Shown: positions 46,771 through 59,809 of the stretch, in pieces
Layout of the letters: every line of letters begins with the position of its first letter
How positions within the stretch are numbered: the first letter of the stretch is position 1
Position numbers and translations under genes: made by a program
Source: Cycas panzhihuaensis
Taxonomy: Eukaryota; Cycadophyta
Direction of reading: 5' to 3'
Assembly: GCA_023213395.1 (NCBI GenBank)
Contig: CM041465.1
Location: 227,485,741 to 227,549,740, forward strand
DNA: 64,000 nucleotides
The notes under the pieces: model-generated
Databases searched by the model: none
What the model saw: only the letters and a program-made list of their open reading frames with translations
Told to the model about the DNA's origin: nothing

Positions 46771-47969
46771 TAGAAATATATGTAGAGATATAAATATCAG
46801 ATCAAAAAATAAAGATAGTAGATGATTCCAAATCTTATGAATATATTGAAGTGGTTTTGAATTAGGGATCTAGCATTCCGAAGACTGTAGGTCACAGAAT
46901 ATCAAATGGAAGAGCACGGTCTAAAGAAAAATGAAGATTAAACACAGTAACACAAGTGTATATATAATCAAATCAATACTATATACCAATATATCAATGT
47001 AAAACTATAATAAATCAATGAAATGTCAATAAGAATGAAGACAATAACTAGATCTTTTAAATATATTGATAAAAATAAATTAAATAAATAAGAAGTATAT
47101 ATATTTGTATATGAAAATTGTTAAATATACGAGAGTAGATATACCAAAGGACCAAGAAATATATATGTTTATATCTGAAAAAATATAAAGAACTTAGTAA
47201 TGTAGCTATGACAAATTTGTAGTAGATGGACTTTAGAGTGTAAGAACTTCTTCCACAATGGTCGAAACTTCGAACGGATTCTTCTAGTAGACAGATCTGT
47301 TGTAGTATAACTTCTCTAGGAGACTTATTAGGCTAGATACACACTAAATCTTGCACATATCTAAAAGAAAATATTAAATGACTGGACTAAAATATACCAA
47401 AAATGGTCAAATATTTAATAAAATATAAAGATCTAGAGAAAATATTGAAAAAATGAACCAAATATGCCAAAAATGGTTAAATATTTAATAAAATATACAG
47501 ATTTAAAAAAAATATAGATAAAATAAACTAAAAATTATTAAGTATTTGACAAAATATGTAGATCTTGTTGATAAAACTTCATAGAGTGATAATAAACTTG
47601 AATATTTGTTGATTGCATTTGTGCTCCTATATAGATCTAAAAAAAATATTGAATAAATAGATAAAATATGTTAGAAATGACCAAGTATTTGACAAAAATA
47701 TGTAAAACTTGTTAATAAAAACTCTGTAGAGTGATAAAATCTTAAATACTTACTAATTGTAACTATGCTCTTGCATAGATCTGGAAAAATATTTATTATT
47801 TCACAAGTATAAATCAAGACTAATTAGATCTCTGATAAAAAATAATACAAGAAGCTGCTAATAAACTTTGTAGAAGATAAATAGAACTAATATTTGCTTA
47901 CAATGAGTAGATCTACTTCAAATGCTAATGGATCTTCTTGCTCCTAAAAAAAACTTCAACAGGCCAACA
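46771..47969. other. Copia-E leader, right part
   Basis: No coding is recognised. It holds the tandem repeats at 47370-47800. The left part could be intron sequence carried in with the captured gene, which cannot be proven from the sequence alone. Confidence 0.35.
47370..47800. repeat. Tandem repeats in Copia-E leader (about 72 and 145 bp units)
   Basis: Two units of about 72 bp (from 47375 and 47447) share ATxCCAAAAATGGT and AAATATTTAATAAAATATA. They are followed by two longer units sharing TATTTGACAAAAxATGTA, a CATAGAGTGATAA-like or CTGTAGAGTGATAA stretch, and TATAGATCT or CATAGATCT. Confidence 0.75.
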
Positions 47970-47975
47970 ATCTAC

Positions 47976-47987
47976 GCTCTGATACTA
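47976..47987 (-). promoter_or_regulatory. Copia-E primer binding site
   Basis: The plus strand reads gctctgatacta, one base from the complement of the tRNA-Met PBS, two bases before the LTR. Confidence 0.85.
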
Positions 47988-47989
47988 GA

Positions 47990-48264
47990 TGAAGAATCAT
48001 AAAATGATGGAGAATAGGGCAGGGCATAATCACATAGTCAAAACATTGTTGCATAAACACATAAATGTTTTATATTCAATCTATAATAAGTGAGTACATA
48101 GTAAATCTATAAATGTAGGTAGTGCCTAAAGACACCAGGGTTGCATACCACTTTAAATATATAATTTGGGGGAGGAGGGAAACTCCTCAACCCCCAGAAT
48201 TCAAACAATAATAAAATGTTACATAACTTAACTCAAATCAACTTAACTCAAATTAACTTTAACA
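47990..48264 (-). repeat. Copia-E 5' LTR
   Basis: 275 bp, TGAAGAATC to CTTTAACA. It includes a strong hairpin (GGGGGAGGAG at 48168-48177 with CTCCTCAACCCCC at 48183-48195). No partner LTR occurs in the window. Confidence 0.7.
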
Positions 48265-50332
48265 TTATTTGATACTTACCTTCACATGTGAGCACCCACA
48301 TGTATAAATTGGTATGAGTAGGGTGTGCACTCTTGGGTGAAAGGTAGGAGTGGGGTGTTGATCATTAATCCCAACACTCCAGCAGTTCTACTAGAGGTGG
48401 ATTGAAACATTTCATTTACATTACATGACAGCTTGGTTCATTGAGTGATCACTATGCATCCACTGCTTAATCATGCTACATTATACCATTTCAGCCTGTG
48501 ATAGCTTAGGGATATGCATCCCATAGCACTCCACAACCTTCCTCCATATCTCCACATTGTCCTAAGCACTAATCGGCTCCCGTAGCCTGATCACATCTCT
48601 GTTAACACACCTTATCCCCTAGCACCTCGCCTAGGCATGGCTGGCATCCTTTTACTTATTCATTAACTTTTTGGGAGCTTTTTGCCATTGATATTTCGCC
48701 TATCGTAGGTCTCTTACTTTTTGTCTTATGACTACCACTTGCCATCTTGACAGACTTTCATGCCCCTTAGGCCTGAAGCATCTATTTTTTTGAGCTTCCA
48801 AACTTCCTTTAGTTATTTTTCTACCACACTAGGATAAAGATCGTGGTACCACTACAAACTTTACAGTACCGTAAAGTTTATCATAGGGCGACTGTCATAT
48901 TTTATTTTTTAAAATCTACTGTGGATAATTTCGCATTTATTACAAAATTGTCATGTGGCAGAGATGTATTCCCAATCCAAGCTAAACCTTAATCATTCAA
49001 TTGAGCTAGGGTTGGGTTTTAAAACCCAAAAAGGCTCTCATTTCTTCCTCTTCCACTCTTCTCTAACTCTCTCTCTCTCACTCACTCTTCATAGCTTCTT
49101 GCAGAAATGCCCAGCAAAAAACTAACACATCAACCTTCTAGCCTAAGATCATCCCTTTGAATCTCTAGATCTATAGTAGCAGGCTTGCAATAAGGCTGCT
49201 CTAAGGAAGGATGCACTATAAGCTCACCACTAAGCACAAATATCCCTCTTTAGTCCAGTCTCATCTTCAGATTGCAGCCTCTATAGGGTTGCACCTATAA
49301 ACCCTACAGGGCTGGTCTTCTTTCCTATTTTCTCAGGTAGATCTACTCCTGATATACCTACAACATGTATTCCTTCCCCTTTACCTTATTTTACTTCCTT
49401 CAAATTATTGAAAAGTGGTTTGAATATCTTGCGCAACACCCATTTCTCCTAGTTTCCTTGCTGCACATAGGAGGCAAACCCTCATTTTTGTGACTATTTA
49501 TCATTCCTTCCAGCTCTTCTCTAGTTTCTCCAAAGAGGTAATAAGGAAGAGGTCACAAAGGGTGAGTGAAAGGACCAAAGGTGGGTTCTGTACCTAGCAA
49601 GCCTTCTCCTCAAGGGTAGCCCCCTTCTCCCTCATCCTCTTTCTCTTCTGTGCTTCCCTTGGGTTTCTAAAGGGCTTCTGGAAGAGGGGTCACTTACTAG
49701 TAGCAGCATATATAACCTATTGATGTGCTTGCTCTCAGCTTTATAGGTCTTACATGAGCAAGAATCATAGCCCCCAATCAAGCCCTACTCATCATTTGGT
49801 GTTAGGTTAGTTAGAGGTTGCAAAAGTTGCACTTCGCGACCTTTGCAACATTGACAACATTTACAACTTTGTTGCAACCTATCACTCACACATTAAGCTT
49901 TTGTTACACCATGTTTGCCTATTGTATTTGTGCTTAGGTAGCATGGAGATTTGTAGTCTTAGAGGGTTAGCCATTCTGAGGCTAACTGCCTCGTCCTTCT
50001 TCTTGTCTTTTTTGCATGAAAGGAAATTGGAAGTTGGTTTTAGGTGTAAAAGTTTCTTTTGGTTAAGATAACTTGCATTGTGTTATTTTATATATTGGAT
50101 ATACATATACACTTTGTTTCCTAGCAGCCCTATGGGAAGGGCAAATATTACTTGGTTGAAGGTTTCCCTTTTGCTGTGCATAGAGAAGGAGAAAGATGCT
50201 TCCACCCAGGTACGTCCTTATCTTTCTTCTTGGTATTTTACTTGAGTCTTTTGCATAGCTTTTAGTTTTTTCCCTTTTAGTCTTTTCCTTTCAATTTGGG
50301 GAAGGTAAGGAAATCCCCCTACCCTCATTCAC
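48265..50332 (+). repeat. Probable 5' LTR of Tat-plus
   Basis: A perfect 14-bp palindrome GGGTTTTAAAACCC at 49014-49027 is followed by a pyrimidine-rich CTCTCTCTC stretch to about 49085, which looks like the core promoter and start site of a plant LTR. A PBS-like TGGCATCACCGCG follows at 50333. There is no second copy in the window, so the edges are tentative. Confidence 0.45.
48858..48881. repeat. Palindrome in the Tat-plus LTR
   Basis: Arms AAACTTTAC and GTAAAGTTT (9 bp, perfect) surround AGTACC. The core resembles the larger palindrome at 61226-61268. Confidence 0.8.
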
Positions 50333-51663
50333 TGGCATCACCGCGTCGTGCTATCCACATTTGGGGATAGTAAGAGGAAGGTGATCATGACAAAGGGGAT
50401 AGCGCTCCTCCAATTGCATGATTTTCTAGGTATGCCCCTCATTCCCTTTTTGTCCTACTCCTCTTGCTTTGTTTTGTTCGGCCATATACATTACATGTGA
50501 AAGAAAAAGGAAAAGAAAGAGAACTTGTATACATTACCTACACACATTTAGTTTGCTTGCCTATTTGAAAAGTGCACTAGATAAGGGCCATACTCGTTGC
50601 ATACTTATTTATTGCACATTCTTCTTAAGCTTGTACTCCTTGCATGTACCTTGCATCACTTATGATTATTTTGCTAGTTCCTTGTCCTTTTTTACATTTA
50701 AAAATCAAGGAGAGTGAGGACATGCATGAGTGAGTAAACAAGTGTTTTATTTATTGTTCATGATTATTCCTTTCCTCTTTCCCAAAAAGAACGCCTTTCA
50801 TATAAGAATACAATACCATATTCACAACCCCACCATTACCTACATTGCATAGCCACTCATATGCAAAAAAGTTGAGCCTCCCTCTACCATCATTCGATGT
50901 CTTTGAGGTCATATTAGGCATAGTGCCCTAATCCCCTTTCAAGGCCACGTCCCTTTTTTGATCTTTGTCATAGCTAGGCAACCTTAGCACTTCCTTTAGG
51001 TTGGTCCCACACTCATAGGTTGGTCATCTCACCATTCTGCTATGAGTGTACATCACCCTTGTTACTTGCCTAGGCCCACTCCTCTTACACATCCTATTCT
51101 ATGTGAGGAGCCATTCCCTCTCTTATCTTCTCCTCCCTCCTTTGGCCATCCCAGGGCAGGAGGTCCTATCTTTTGAGGTTACTCAGGAATCCAAGGATAT
51201 CCCTCATCTTCTTCACCCCCAACTAAAGTGGAGTTACTTCAAGGGGAGTTTGTGTGCCATCTGTAAGTTCTAAACCTATGTTTTGATGCACAGATGCCTT
51301 TTGTGGGTGATCCCCTTCACTTGCCAAATAGATCTTTTATTCAGGACCTCTTTGTCGGTTGAATTGATCTTAACCAAGTGTGGTTACCCCCTAGAGGCAT
51401 GACTCAACTAGTGACCATACTGAGGACTACCAGTAAGGGATTAATTATCTCTCCCTTTCTATTGGTGCTACTACCTTCCTGGTACCTCTCTTTAGTTTAT
51501 TGGGTAGTCCCCAACGCTTACAGCCCATTATACTTCCTACTCCTTCTTCTAACTTACGAGTGAAACTTGTATGCGACAATTCTCACGTCACTTGTGAGGC
51601 CTCCCTCCTTTGTTGGAAGACCCTTCCTATTACCCCTTTCCTTCATCGAATTCTGATTTAACT
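50333..51663 (+). other. Tat-plus leader
   Basis: This runs from the PBS-like site to the gag ATG. A small hairpin (CTATCC/GGATAG) is at 50351-50370. The ORFs at 50469-50717, 51046-51273 and 51378-51563 are Pro/Leu/Ser-rich and match nothing recognised. No LTR or domain is seen. Confidence 0.45.
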
Positions 51664-54100
51664 ATGGAAGGATTTCCTTCAGATTGGGCATATCATGCCT
51701 ATGTATCCGAATCATATGGACCTTCTACCTCTTTCCAAGGGCCCACCTAGGAGGGTGAGGACCCTATTTTTTATTTGGATGACCAAAAACACCCACAAGT
51801 TCACCACCTCTCTACTCATGAAGTAGAGGTCTCTTCTCCTCTAGAGTTCCACTACCTTGGTGGTGATTCTCATGAGGATAATCCCCTAGGGTCCGCCTCA
51901 TATGAGGTTCCTTCTACCTCTTATGATCAAGTAGATACTCCTCCCATGGATGTTGTCGAAGCCCTTAGCCAATGCTTCCGAGCCACTCACCTCCAACCAC
52001 ATCCCAAGTGGTTCAAGAGCATCTTGTGAAGTATTATGTTTCCTTCCTTTACGTCCACCTTACCTCGTCCATCCTATCCAACTCCTCTACCTACAATGAG
52101 TTTATCTTTTATCCCATCTTTCTCTCCTCATGGCCCATGCTCCTTGAGGACCATGCAAGGCATATCCTTTTCCTAACTTGGGTTGAGCATATCCCCTTAT
52201 AGTCAAACAACTACACCTCTATCGACTATAGTTTATCCACTGCCTATTAGATTTAGAGGACTCGTATGTGGCTCTACTTCTAGCCATGTGGGGCCTGCCC
52301 CCACACACTCTCAAGTTCAGCCTAGAGATTATTCCCTTTACGTACCTCCAGGCTACACCTCTCAATCGTGGGGGCATGGCAAGGGAAACTCCCTCCCAAC
52401 TTATGGGGTAGACCTTTTGCACCCATATGGGGTCACACCACCCATGAGTTGCCTATATGGGTAAAAACTAATTCTGCACCCCTCTTTTCTATCCTCCTAT
52501 GTCACACCTCATGTTGCACCTTTACAAGGAGGGCAAGGCCCCTCCTGAGGCACATTCTCTCAAGCTCCTTTTCAACAAGGGGCATTTCCTTAAGGAGGGA
52601 TGGGTCCCTCATCCCCATATGCTCCTATGTATGTTTCTTCAAATGTGGGACTAGTGCTTTCTAACCAAATGGGAGGAGGTCAATATCCCCTTTTGAATCA
52701 AACTCCCTAAGGAGGGTTTGGGCAACCTTGCTCACCTCCTCCTCCATCTTTTGCTGATCCTATGGTCTAGTCAAGGGCACACTCCTTGATGGACTATAGA
52801 TTGACACCCTTATCTATTGAGGTGCTAAGGACCAACTTATCACCTCACCCTCCTAAGGTTCCCAAATTTGATGGGACCTCATCACAAGACCTAACAGAGC
52901 ATGTCCATAGATTTTTTATGGCATGCATCGATTACTAAGCTTATGACCATATCCTTATGAAACTCTTTCCACAATCCCTTTAAGGTGATGCCCTTAAGTG
53001 GTTCTATTGCCTGCCAACATATTCTATCTTTTCATTCCAACAACTCATGGATGAATTCATCAACTATTTTGACGTAGCCCGTCCTTTTGAGAGTAGAATG
53101 AAATCCATCTTGCCTCTTAAACAAGGTCATGATGAGATGAATCATGACTTTTTGAGACACTTTCATAACCTTCTTCACTCCATAAAGGGAACTCTGCATG
53201 AGGAGCTAAAGAGGGACCTTTTTATTAATGATCTTCGCCTAGAAATCCACATTGAAGCCCTAAAAATGGGGGCAATGATGTGTGATTCTACCATAACCAA
53301 GTGCTTGGTGTGATCCAAGCGGGTCTTAAGAAGCCTCTCAAGTCCTCACAATGACATGAGGCACCTCCACCAGCCTGTGAGACTAAAATCCAATAGCTTG
53401 CCAGGTCTTCTTCCCATCCAACTGAAAAGACCTTAGATCATCTCATTTCTACTATACATTCATTCAAACATACTATGAAGGAGCTCAAACTCTAAGCCCC
53501 TTCATCCCCCACCTCTCATAAGCTAGTTCACCAAGCTTCTTAAGATGTTTCCCTTAAGGTTGGTAGCACCCAATCTTCTCAAACGAGGGAGCTTGATTCC
53601 TCCTTAAAAACAGATGGTGTTCCATCCATGGGGAATGTTTCCATGAAGATTCACAATGTCGATCCCAACACCATAAAGCCACTTCATAATATGATTCTTC
53701 TCCCAAACAGGCATCTAAGCCAAACCTAGACCAACCCATCCATAAGGATCCTTTCCCTAAACACAGGGAACATGATCATAATAACCATCAAAAGGGTAGC
53801 TGAAACAAAGGGAGGTCCCCAAACCCTTGCCCTTTATAAGCCAAAAGGAAGGGTGCAAGGAACTCGTCCTCCTCTTCTGGCTCTCTTGACCATCATACTC
53901 CTTCACCCTCTCGATCCCAAAACAAGGGAAAGAGAGTTATTTCGATGCTTGAGACCACCCCATTATACGCCTTAACCTAGGCTCAAGTAGCTAAAGAGGT
54001 AAATGGCACCTCTTCTTCCACACCTCACCTCGATTCCTTTCTAGAAGTCCCTCTTTTGGAAGTCCCCATGCTCTCTAAGACCTTTCCTGTATACCTTAGT
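51664..54100 (+). pseudogene. Tat-plus gag (broken)
   Basis: The gag of a Tat-like Gypsy. ATG 51664 opens MEGFPSDWAYHAYVSESYG, followed by an acidic then Pro/Ser/His-rich N-terminal region to about 52790. The retrotransposon gag domain follows: PKVPKFDGTSSQDL near 52860, HVHRFFMACIDY near 52905, ALKWFY near 52990, LMDEFINYFDVARPFESRM at 53047-53102, and LRHFHNLL near 53150. Stops at 52936 and 52981 replace Gln. After about 53330 the frame changes. From about 53630 a basic/Ser-rich tail (NHQKGS, SRSQNKGK) runs in the same frame as protease. No zinc knuckle is visible. Confidence 0.8.
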
Positions 54101-54129
54101 CACTATAAATTTTGAAGAGCTCTTCCCCA

Positions 54130-54780
54130 ACCTATTGTGAAGAGGAAGCCCTTCTCTGTTATCGATGAGCTTCATACCATGGCCTTAGGAATGTCTATAA
54201 TGGACATCTTGAGGAGTTGCCCTGGACAATGTACACTTCTCTTGAAAGCCTTAGGATTGGGCGACACAATTATTCATGCCTTGAGTGTCATCTCAAGTCA
54301 TGAACCCGTCATCTCGTTTGATCTCAAGGACCTTCCCCTAACTAGTGAAAGGGAATGCCAATGGCACTACCCCTTCACCATAATTATTGACACTCCTGAC
54401 TGCACTCTCTGAAGAACCGTTGTGGATAATGGTTCTTCTATCAATGCCATGCCCTTGTGTGTCATGTAAGAGCTTGGCATATCAGCCTTGGAGCTAGTTC
54501 CATAGCAATGTTAATGATACAATGGTAGTGAAAAGACACCCTTGGGATTGGTGTCCATCCCCCTCACTCTTGAGGATAAGACTATCCTTACTTACATTAT
54601 AGTTTTTAACGTCGACATTGACTATAACCTTTTGTTGGGACGCCCATGTCTTGACCAACTGGGAGCTGTGTGCTCATCTCGTTGGGGACAACTTAAATTC
54701 ATCCATGAAGGGTGAATGAAGGTCGTCTCTCAGGAGCCTCCTCCCACTAAGCAATCTCACCAACCCCGTTAAGTAGCTTA
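54130..54780 (+). pseudogene. Tat-plus protease region (broken)
   Basis: An aspartic protease domain. KRKPFSVIDELHTMALGMS (54140-54196) is a pre-protease region. The catalytic site at 54421-54447 reads VVDNGSSINAMP, where D-T/S-G has become D-N-G; the Asp itself is kept. LLLGRPCLDQLGAV near 54630 is the post-protease LGRPWL motif. Stops interrupt at 54412 and near 54470-54510. In frame with the following linker and RT. Confidence 0.75.
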
Positions 54781-54847
54781 TGATAAGGCCAAGGGCCCTT
54801 CTGCCCGAGCTTCCACTTATTCTGTAAACATCCCTGCTTCGTCCTCT

Positions 54848-55345
54848 TTGGAGGAAGGTCCTTCATCTTCTTCCTCCATTCTTATATGCTTTACCCCGAT
54901 CGATGTAGAGAGCTATGGGTACCTCGCTATCCTCAGTGATGATGAGTTTGATGACGAGGATGGGGACCTTCTGCATCCCATATCCCTCCTAAACACTAGT
55001 AGGGAGCACTCTCTTCGTTTTAGATTCCCACCTGAAACCCCTTCCTTAGAGGAAACCCATTTCCCTCTTGGGTTGTATGTTCTTGCTCCTGCCTACTATG
55101 AAACCTCTATCATTGCCTTTTCTTCCTCACTATTGCCTCCCTCTAAGGATGAGATGAAGCAACATCTCGTTACCCACCATGAGGGGTCTCTTTCTAACTC
55201 TTTCGAAGAGCCTTCCGAGTGCATGGAGTTATGGATAGACCGCTATAGCCCCACTACTCCTTTTACTTCATACTCCTCCTCTTCTCGAAGTATGGTTATC
55301 TATGGGATAGACTATTTTGAGGATGATGAGGCCTTGCTCAAATAG
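54848..55345 (+). pseudogene. Tat-plus acidic linker between protease and RT
   Basis: The longest uninterrupted piece of this element (165 codons). It is Ser/Asp/Glu-rich (DDEFDDEDGD, FEDDEALLK), in frame with protease upstream and RT downstream. It has no known catalytic domain. Such acidic linkers occur in Tat-lineage polyproteins, and its function is unknown. Confidence 0.7.
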
Positions 55346-55479
55346 CTAGTAGGCTCTGCACCCAATTTCCCTCTTGGTCACCATAGGCTTGGTCACTAGA
55401 AGGTCTTAGCTATTGGGCCATCTCTCGCTGACCCAAGTCCATCGCCTATACTGCCCCCTCCTGTTGACTGAGTCCCCCT

Positions 55480-56815
55480 TCACTTGGAGGAAGGGAATGC
55501 TATATGCATGGGGGTAACCAAGGACATAGTCCTTGCCTTAAGTATGATCATAAAGGTGGGAGAATAATGCTCTCCTGATGAAATAAAGGAGTATACCATT
55601 TTGTTATAGGAATTCTGACATGTCTTCGTGTGGGACTACTCTGATATGAAGGGAATAGACCCTTCCATCATTACCCACAATATTACCACTATCCTAGGTG
55701 CTCACCTCGTGCATCATAAATAATGCCCTCTTCATCCTAAGCTTTCGGCTGCTATCAAGATGGAAGTTGAAAAACTCCTAAACATAGGGTTAATCAATTT
55801 TATCGACTACCCCAAGTGGGTGTCTAACATTGTCCCTGTTGCTAAAAAGAATGGGACAATTAGGATATGCATTGATTTCTGAGACATCAATAATGCGTAT
55901 CCTAAGGACAACTTCTCACTCCCCTTTATTGATCAAATCATTGATCAAACTACTAGTTTTAAAGTCCTGTTCTTAATAGACAACTTCTCAGGATATAACC
56001 AAATCCAAATTTCTCCTGAAGACCATCATAAGACGACCTTCACTACCCCTTGGGGCACCTTCGCCTACAAGGCTATGCCCTTTGGGTTGAAGAATGTAGA
56101 TGCTACCTATCAAAGGGCGATGCAATTCATCTTTCATGACTTTATCAACAAAACCTTAGAGGTTTTTATGGACGATATGATAGGTCTCTCACACGTTAGG
56201 ACCCGCCATCCTTCTGATTTGTGAGCCATCTTCACACAATATCACAAATACCATGTAAGCCTAAATCCTCTCAAATGCATATTTACTGTAATGGTTGGAA
56301 AACTCCTTGGCTTCCTTGTCTTAAAGTAAGGAATGCAAATCAACCCTAATAAAGTCAAGGCCATCATTGATATGCCGCCTCCTAAGACCCAATGATAAAT
56401 TAAGTCGTTCTTAGGTAGGCTAGGATTTCTTAGGTGTTTCCTGGAAAATTTTTCCATAAATATGAAACCCCTTACCAACCTATTGATGAAGGGGGCCTCG
56501 TTTGTTTGGTCTTCAAAGGCCCAACAAGCCTTCGAGGAGCTCAAGGAAGCTCTCACTTTCACTCTGACTTTGGCATCTCCACTCTTCGACAGGCCCTTCA
56601 TTCTCTACACTTCGACTATTGATGAATCCTTGGGTGCCATGCTAGCCCAAGAGGATGATTTGGGAACCAAAAGATCTATTTACTTCATCAGTTGCACCCT
56701 CATGGCTGTTGAACTTAATTACTCTCCTACCGAGAAGGAGTGCCTCTCCCTGGTGCATGCCACTAAGAAGTTTAGGTGCTACTTGCTTGAAAACACTACT
56801 CAAGTGATTATCTAG
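55480..56815 (+). pseudogene. Tat-plus reverse transcriptase and RNase H (broken)
   Basis: RT begins near 55620 (HVFVWDYSDMKGIDP). KMEVEKLLNIGLINFIDYPKW is at 55759-55815, then RICIDF, the DNFSGYNQI region (first catalytic Asp) near 55980, and GTFAYKAMPFGLK near 56055. The active site FMDDM lies at 56165-56180 with both Asp kept. RNase H follows: FVWSSKAQQAFEELKEAL at 56498-56553, LYTSTIDESLGAMLAQEDD near 56610 and VELNYSPTEKECLSLV near 56710. Stops at 55880, 56222, 56327 and 56393 and others occur, all TGA/TAA/TAG. One frame is maintained throughout. Confidence 0.9.
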
Positions 56816-58308
56816 TCTGATCCCCTGAGATACTTACTTAGCTAATCCAACCTGATAGATAGGACTAGCAAGTGGGCCGTTCTCCTTCAGGAATTTAACC
56901 TCTGAATCGTTAACAGGAAGTCAAAGAAAGGGATGGTTGTTGCTGAGAAACTCACTGTCACCCCTATCCTGAACCCTCTTAACGTTCCCATTGATAATTC
57001 TTTACCTAACGAGCCTATCTTGGCTATTCAGGATTCTTCCCCTCATCCACTCACTGACAATGAGTAGTATGGGGACATTGTGCAATACCTTACCTAGTAG
57101 CAGTATCGTCCTAATGCTAATGACAAAGTTAGGTCACGTATTTAGGCTACTACTAGGTAGTACTTCCTCATGGGTAAAGTATTATACAAGAGATTCTTTG
57201 ACGAGATCCTTCTCTGTTACATCAGCCCTAATGAAGCAGAACAAATACTTTATGAATACCACAATGACATTTGTAGGGATCATTTTGGGGTCTAATCCAT
57301 GGCCCAACAAATCCTTCGCATGGGGTACCATTGGCCATCTCTTTTTAAGGATGCCAACACTTATACCCTAAGATGTTGGCAGTGCTAAGAGAACGCCAAC
57401 ATCACCCACTTGCCTTCCAAGGCCTGTCATCCTGTCATATCTCCATGGCCCTTCTCCCAATGGGGGTTGGACCTTATTGGAGCCATATCCCAGCTTCTTC
57501 GTTGTTGCACAAGTTCATCTTGATTATGATGGAGTACTTCACTAAATGGGCTTAAGCGGTCACTTTGTCCTCTACCCCCAGTAAGACGATAACCATCTTT
57601 ATCTACTAGCACATCATTTGCCATTTTGGAGTCCCTGATATCTTGATCACGGATAATAGAACTCCTTTATGTAATAAGAAGATGGATAAGCTTTGTGAGA
57701 AATTCAAAATTTCTCATAAAACCTCTTTTCCCTATTACGCTCAGGCCAATGGCCAAGTTGAGTCATTTAACAAAACCCTTATAAATATCTTAAAGAAAAC
57801 CATTGCCCAATCTCAAAAGGATTGGCACCTTCAACTCCCTTCCACTCTATGGCCATATTGCATATATATCTGCACAGCTACAGGAATGACCCCAATCTCC
57901 CTAGTGTACAGAACATAGTTGGTTCTCCCATTAGAAGTCGAGATCCCTTCCTTATGAGTTTCCCTTCAAGGTCTCATTGATGAGGAGTCTCTCTATTAGG
58001 CTTGTCTCCTAGACCTCGAGGCTTTAGATGAGAGACGCTTGATTGCTTACTAAGCAAACCTCGCTTCTAAGGCTAGGGTACAAAGGATGTATGACAAGCA
58101 CCTTCGCCCCTACCCTTTGCATCTTGGGGACCATGTCCTCAAATTGGAATATCTCCATGATCACTTATCCAAGTTTGGACCTAAATAGGTTAGTCCCTTT
58201 GTCATTCTCGAGAGCCTCGATAACTATGCCTACAAGATTGCAACCTTAGAGGATCTTGAGTTCGAGAAAGCCATCAATGGAAAGTCCCTAAAGAAAATTT
58301 ACGTGTAA
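56816..58308 (+). pseudogene. Tat-plus integrase (broken)
   Basis: The H2C2 zinc-binding region reads YHNDICRDHFG near 57256 and CWQC at 57374-57385. The catalytic core has LDLIGAIS (first Asp, near 57470), ITDNRTPL (second Asp, 57646) and NGQVESFNKTL (Glu, 57748-57780). The C-terminal block RPYPLHLGDHVLKLEYLHDHL lies near 58105, and the frame ends at a TAA at 58306-58308. The reading frame shifts once between about 57480 and 57530. Stops replace Gln or Trp at several sites. The C-terminus matches Tat-minus (DKVLKLEYLYN). Confidence 0.85.
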
Positions 58309-59800
58309 CTATCCCTATTCCTGCATAGGTTAGGCACACTTATTTCCCTTTATTTTTTTTTCTATCATGCTTCTAATAAGCCTAAACTACCACCCTAAGT
58401 GCATCAACACATCCCCATTCCCCCTAATCATAGGTGGAATGGTAGCTTGGGGTGACTTTCCTACTCCTTTCAGGTTCCTCCTATGGTACCTTTTGGTTCC
58501 CTTTCCCTAGGGGACTTTCCCTCCTAATTGGGTGTGTGGTCCCTATCACTCCCAAGCCTGGAAGCACTTCCCAACTAGGATAGCATGATTGAGTATCATT
58601 ACTCCCTCTCTTGCTAACACTTCCTTTGTATATCCTACTATGCTCCTACTATGGACGTGTATGGCTTCCCATCTCCTAGCCCCATAGGTACCTATCACCT
58701 ACACTCGTGGTGATCTTGTGTGCCTGCTAACAGTATGGCCCTATATGAAAGGAAGTGTGTGCATGACTTAACCAATCCCATAACACAAATCAGATAACAA
58801 TCAACTTAAAATCATCATGATCTATAGATCCTCATGCACCTATACATATATATACACAAATGCATGAGCAAATGTAATACAATTCATCATCACTATCATA
58901 ACATCACCATTATACACTAAATGGGACACCGATGGCCCCATTTATATACATAAATAATCATAATGCATCATATCATACAAATAGTATGATACACTATCTG
59001 CGAGAAGCCAAAATCCTTATAAGGAGGAGTATAATCATGTGGTAACATATGGTGACTCCCTAGAGGTCCGATGCTTTCCCAATCAAAACTAATCCTACCA
59101 TACTCTCTATTGCTCCTCTACTCATAGAGTGTTGTCTCCTGGTCACCGAGATCCCTCCCCAAGAGACCACATACCTCCTAGCCTCCTCCTCTGTCATATG
59201 GAGCTCCCTACCTCACTCCCCTCATCTTGAGGCCTCCTTAGGGTTACCATTGGTGTCTGTGTTTAGGTCTTACTCTATGACGATCTCAATATGACCTAGT
59301 CCACAAGCTGGTTGTATCTCCCTTGGAGACAATCCCTCTCTCCCTCTACCCATTAGAGCCTCTCCTCCACTTCTCAGAGTCACTCCTCTAGCATGGTAAC
59401 TTTGATGCAGCTCTTTGTATCTCCATGTGCTCCAATGCCCTAAGCCTCCAACACCTAGACTTGACTACGTAGGGTATCTGTCTCTGTGCGGGTGCCATCC
59501 AGCTCCCCCTATAGCTATCCCATCCTCACCTGGTTCTCCTAGGACTCCACTGTCTAGATGTTCCTAGCCCTAATCAATAGGGAAAATGCCACTGTGTATG
59601 CCCCCACCGATCATGGCTCCTCTCCTACTTAGATGATAGGTTGACTCTTCGCATAGGACTGGGGGAATATCTCTCGAACTATCGCCTTAATCAACCTCCC
59701 CATCTTTGCTACTTATGCCAAGTCAAATGTGACATATATCAGTCCACATATCCATATGCATATCAAACCCTTAAAACTAAATCAAAAGCAAACTAATCAA
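58309..59800 (+). other. Tat-plus 3' region, first part
   Basis: Pyrimidine-rich, no domain recognised on either strand. A TA/CA-rich patch lies near 58840-58860. Confidence 0.4.
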
Positions 59801-59809
59801 ATGTCTGAT

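Larger units (their letters stand above)
43690..48264 (-). mobile_element. Copia-E: truncated Copia element with long leader
   Basis: A minus-strand Copia with a 5' LTR (47990-48264), a PBS (47976-47987), a leader of about 3.9 kb and the start of gag at 44028. Everything after gag is missing. The leader is far longer than usual for Copia and contains a gene fragment (46541-46770) and tandem repeats (47370-47800), so it may include insertions not delimited here. Confidence 0.55.

Noticed and set aside
51046-51563. Hydrophobic ORFs in the Tat-plus leader as a possible membrane protein gene
   Set aside because: Pyrimidine-rich DNA gives Leu/Ser/Phe-rich frames by composition; frames are short and match no family.
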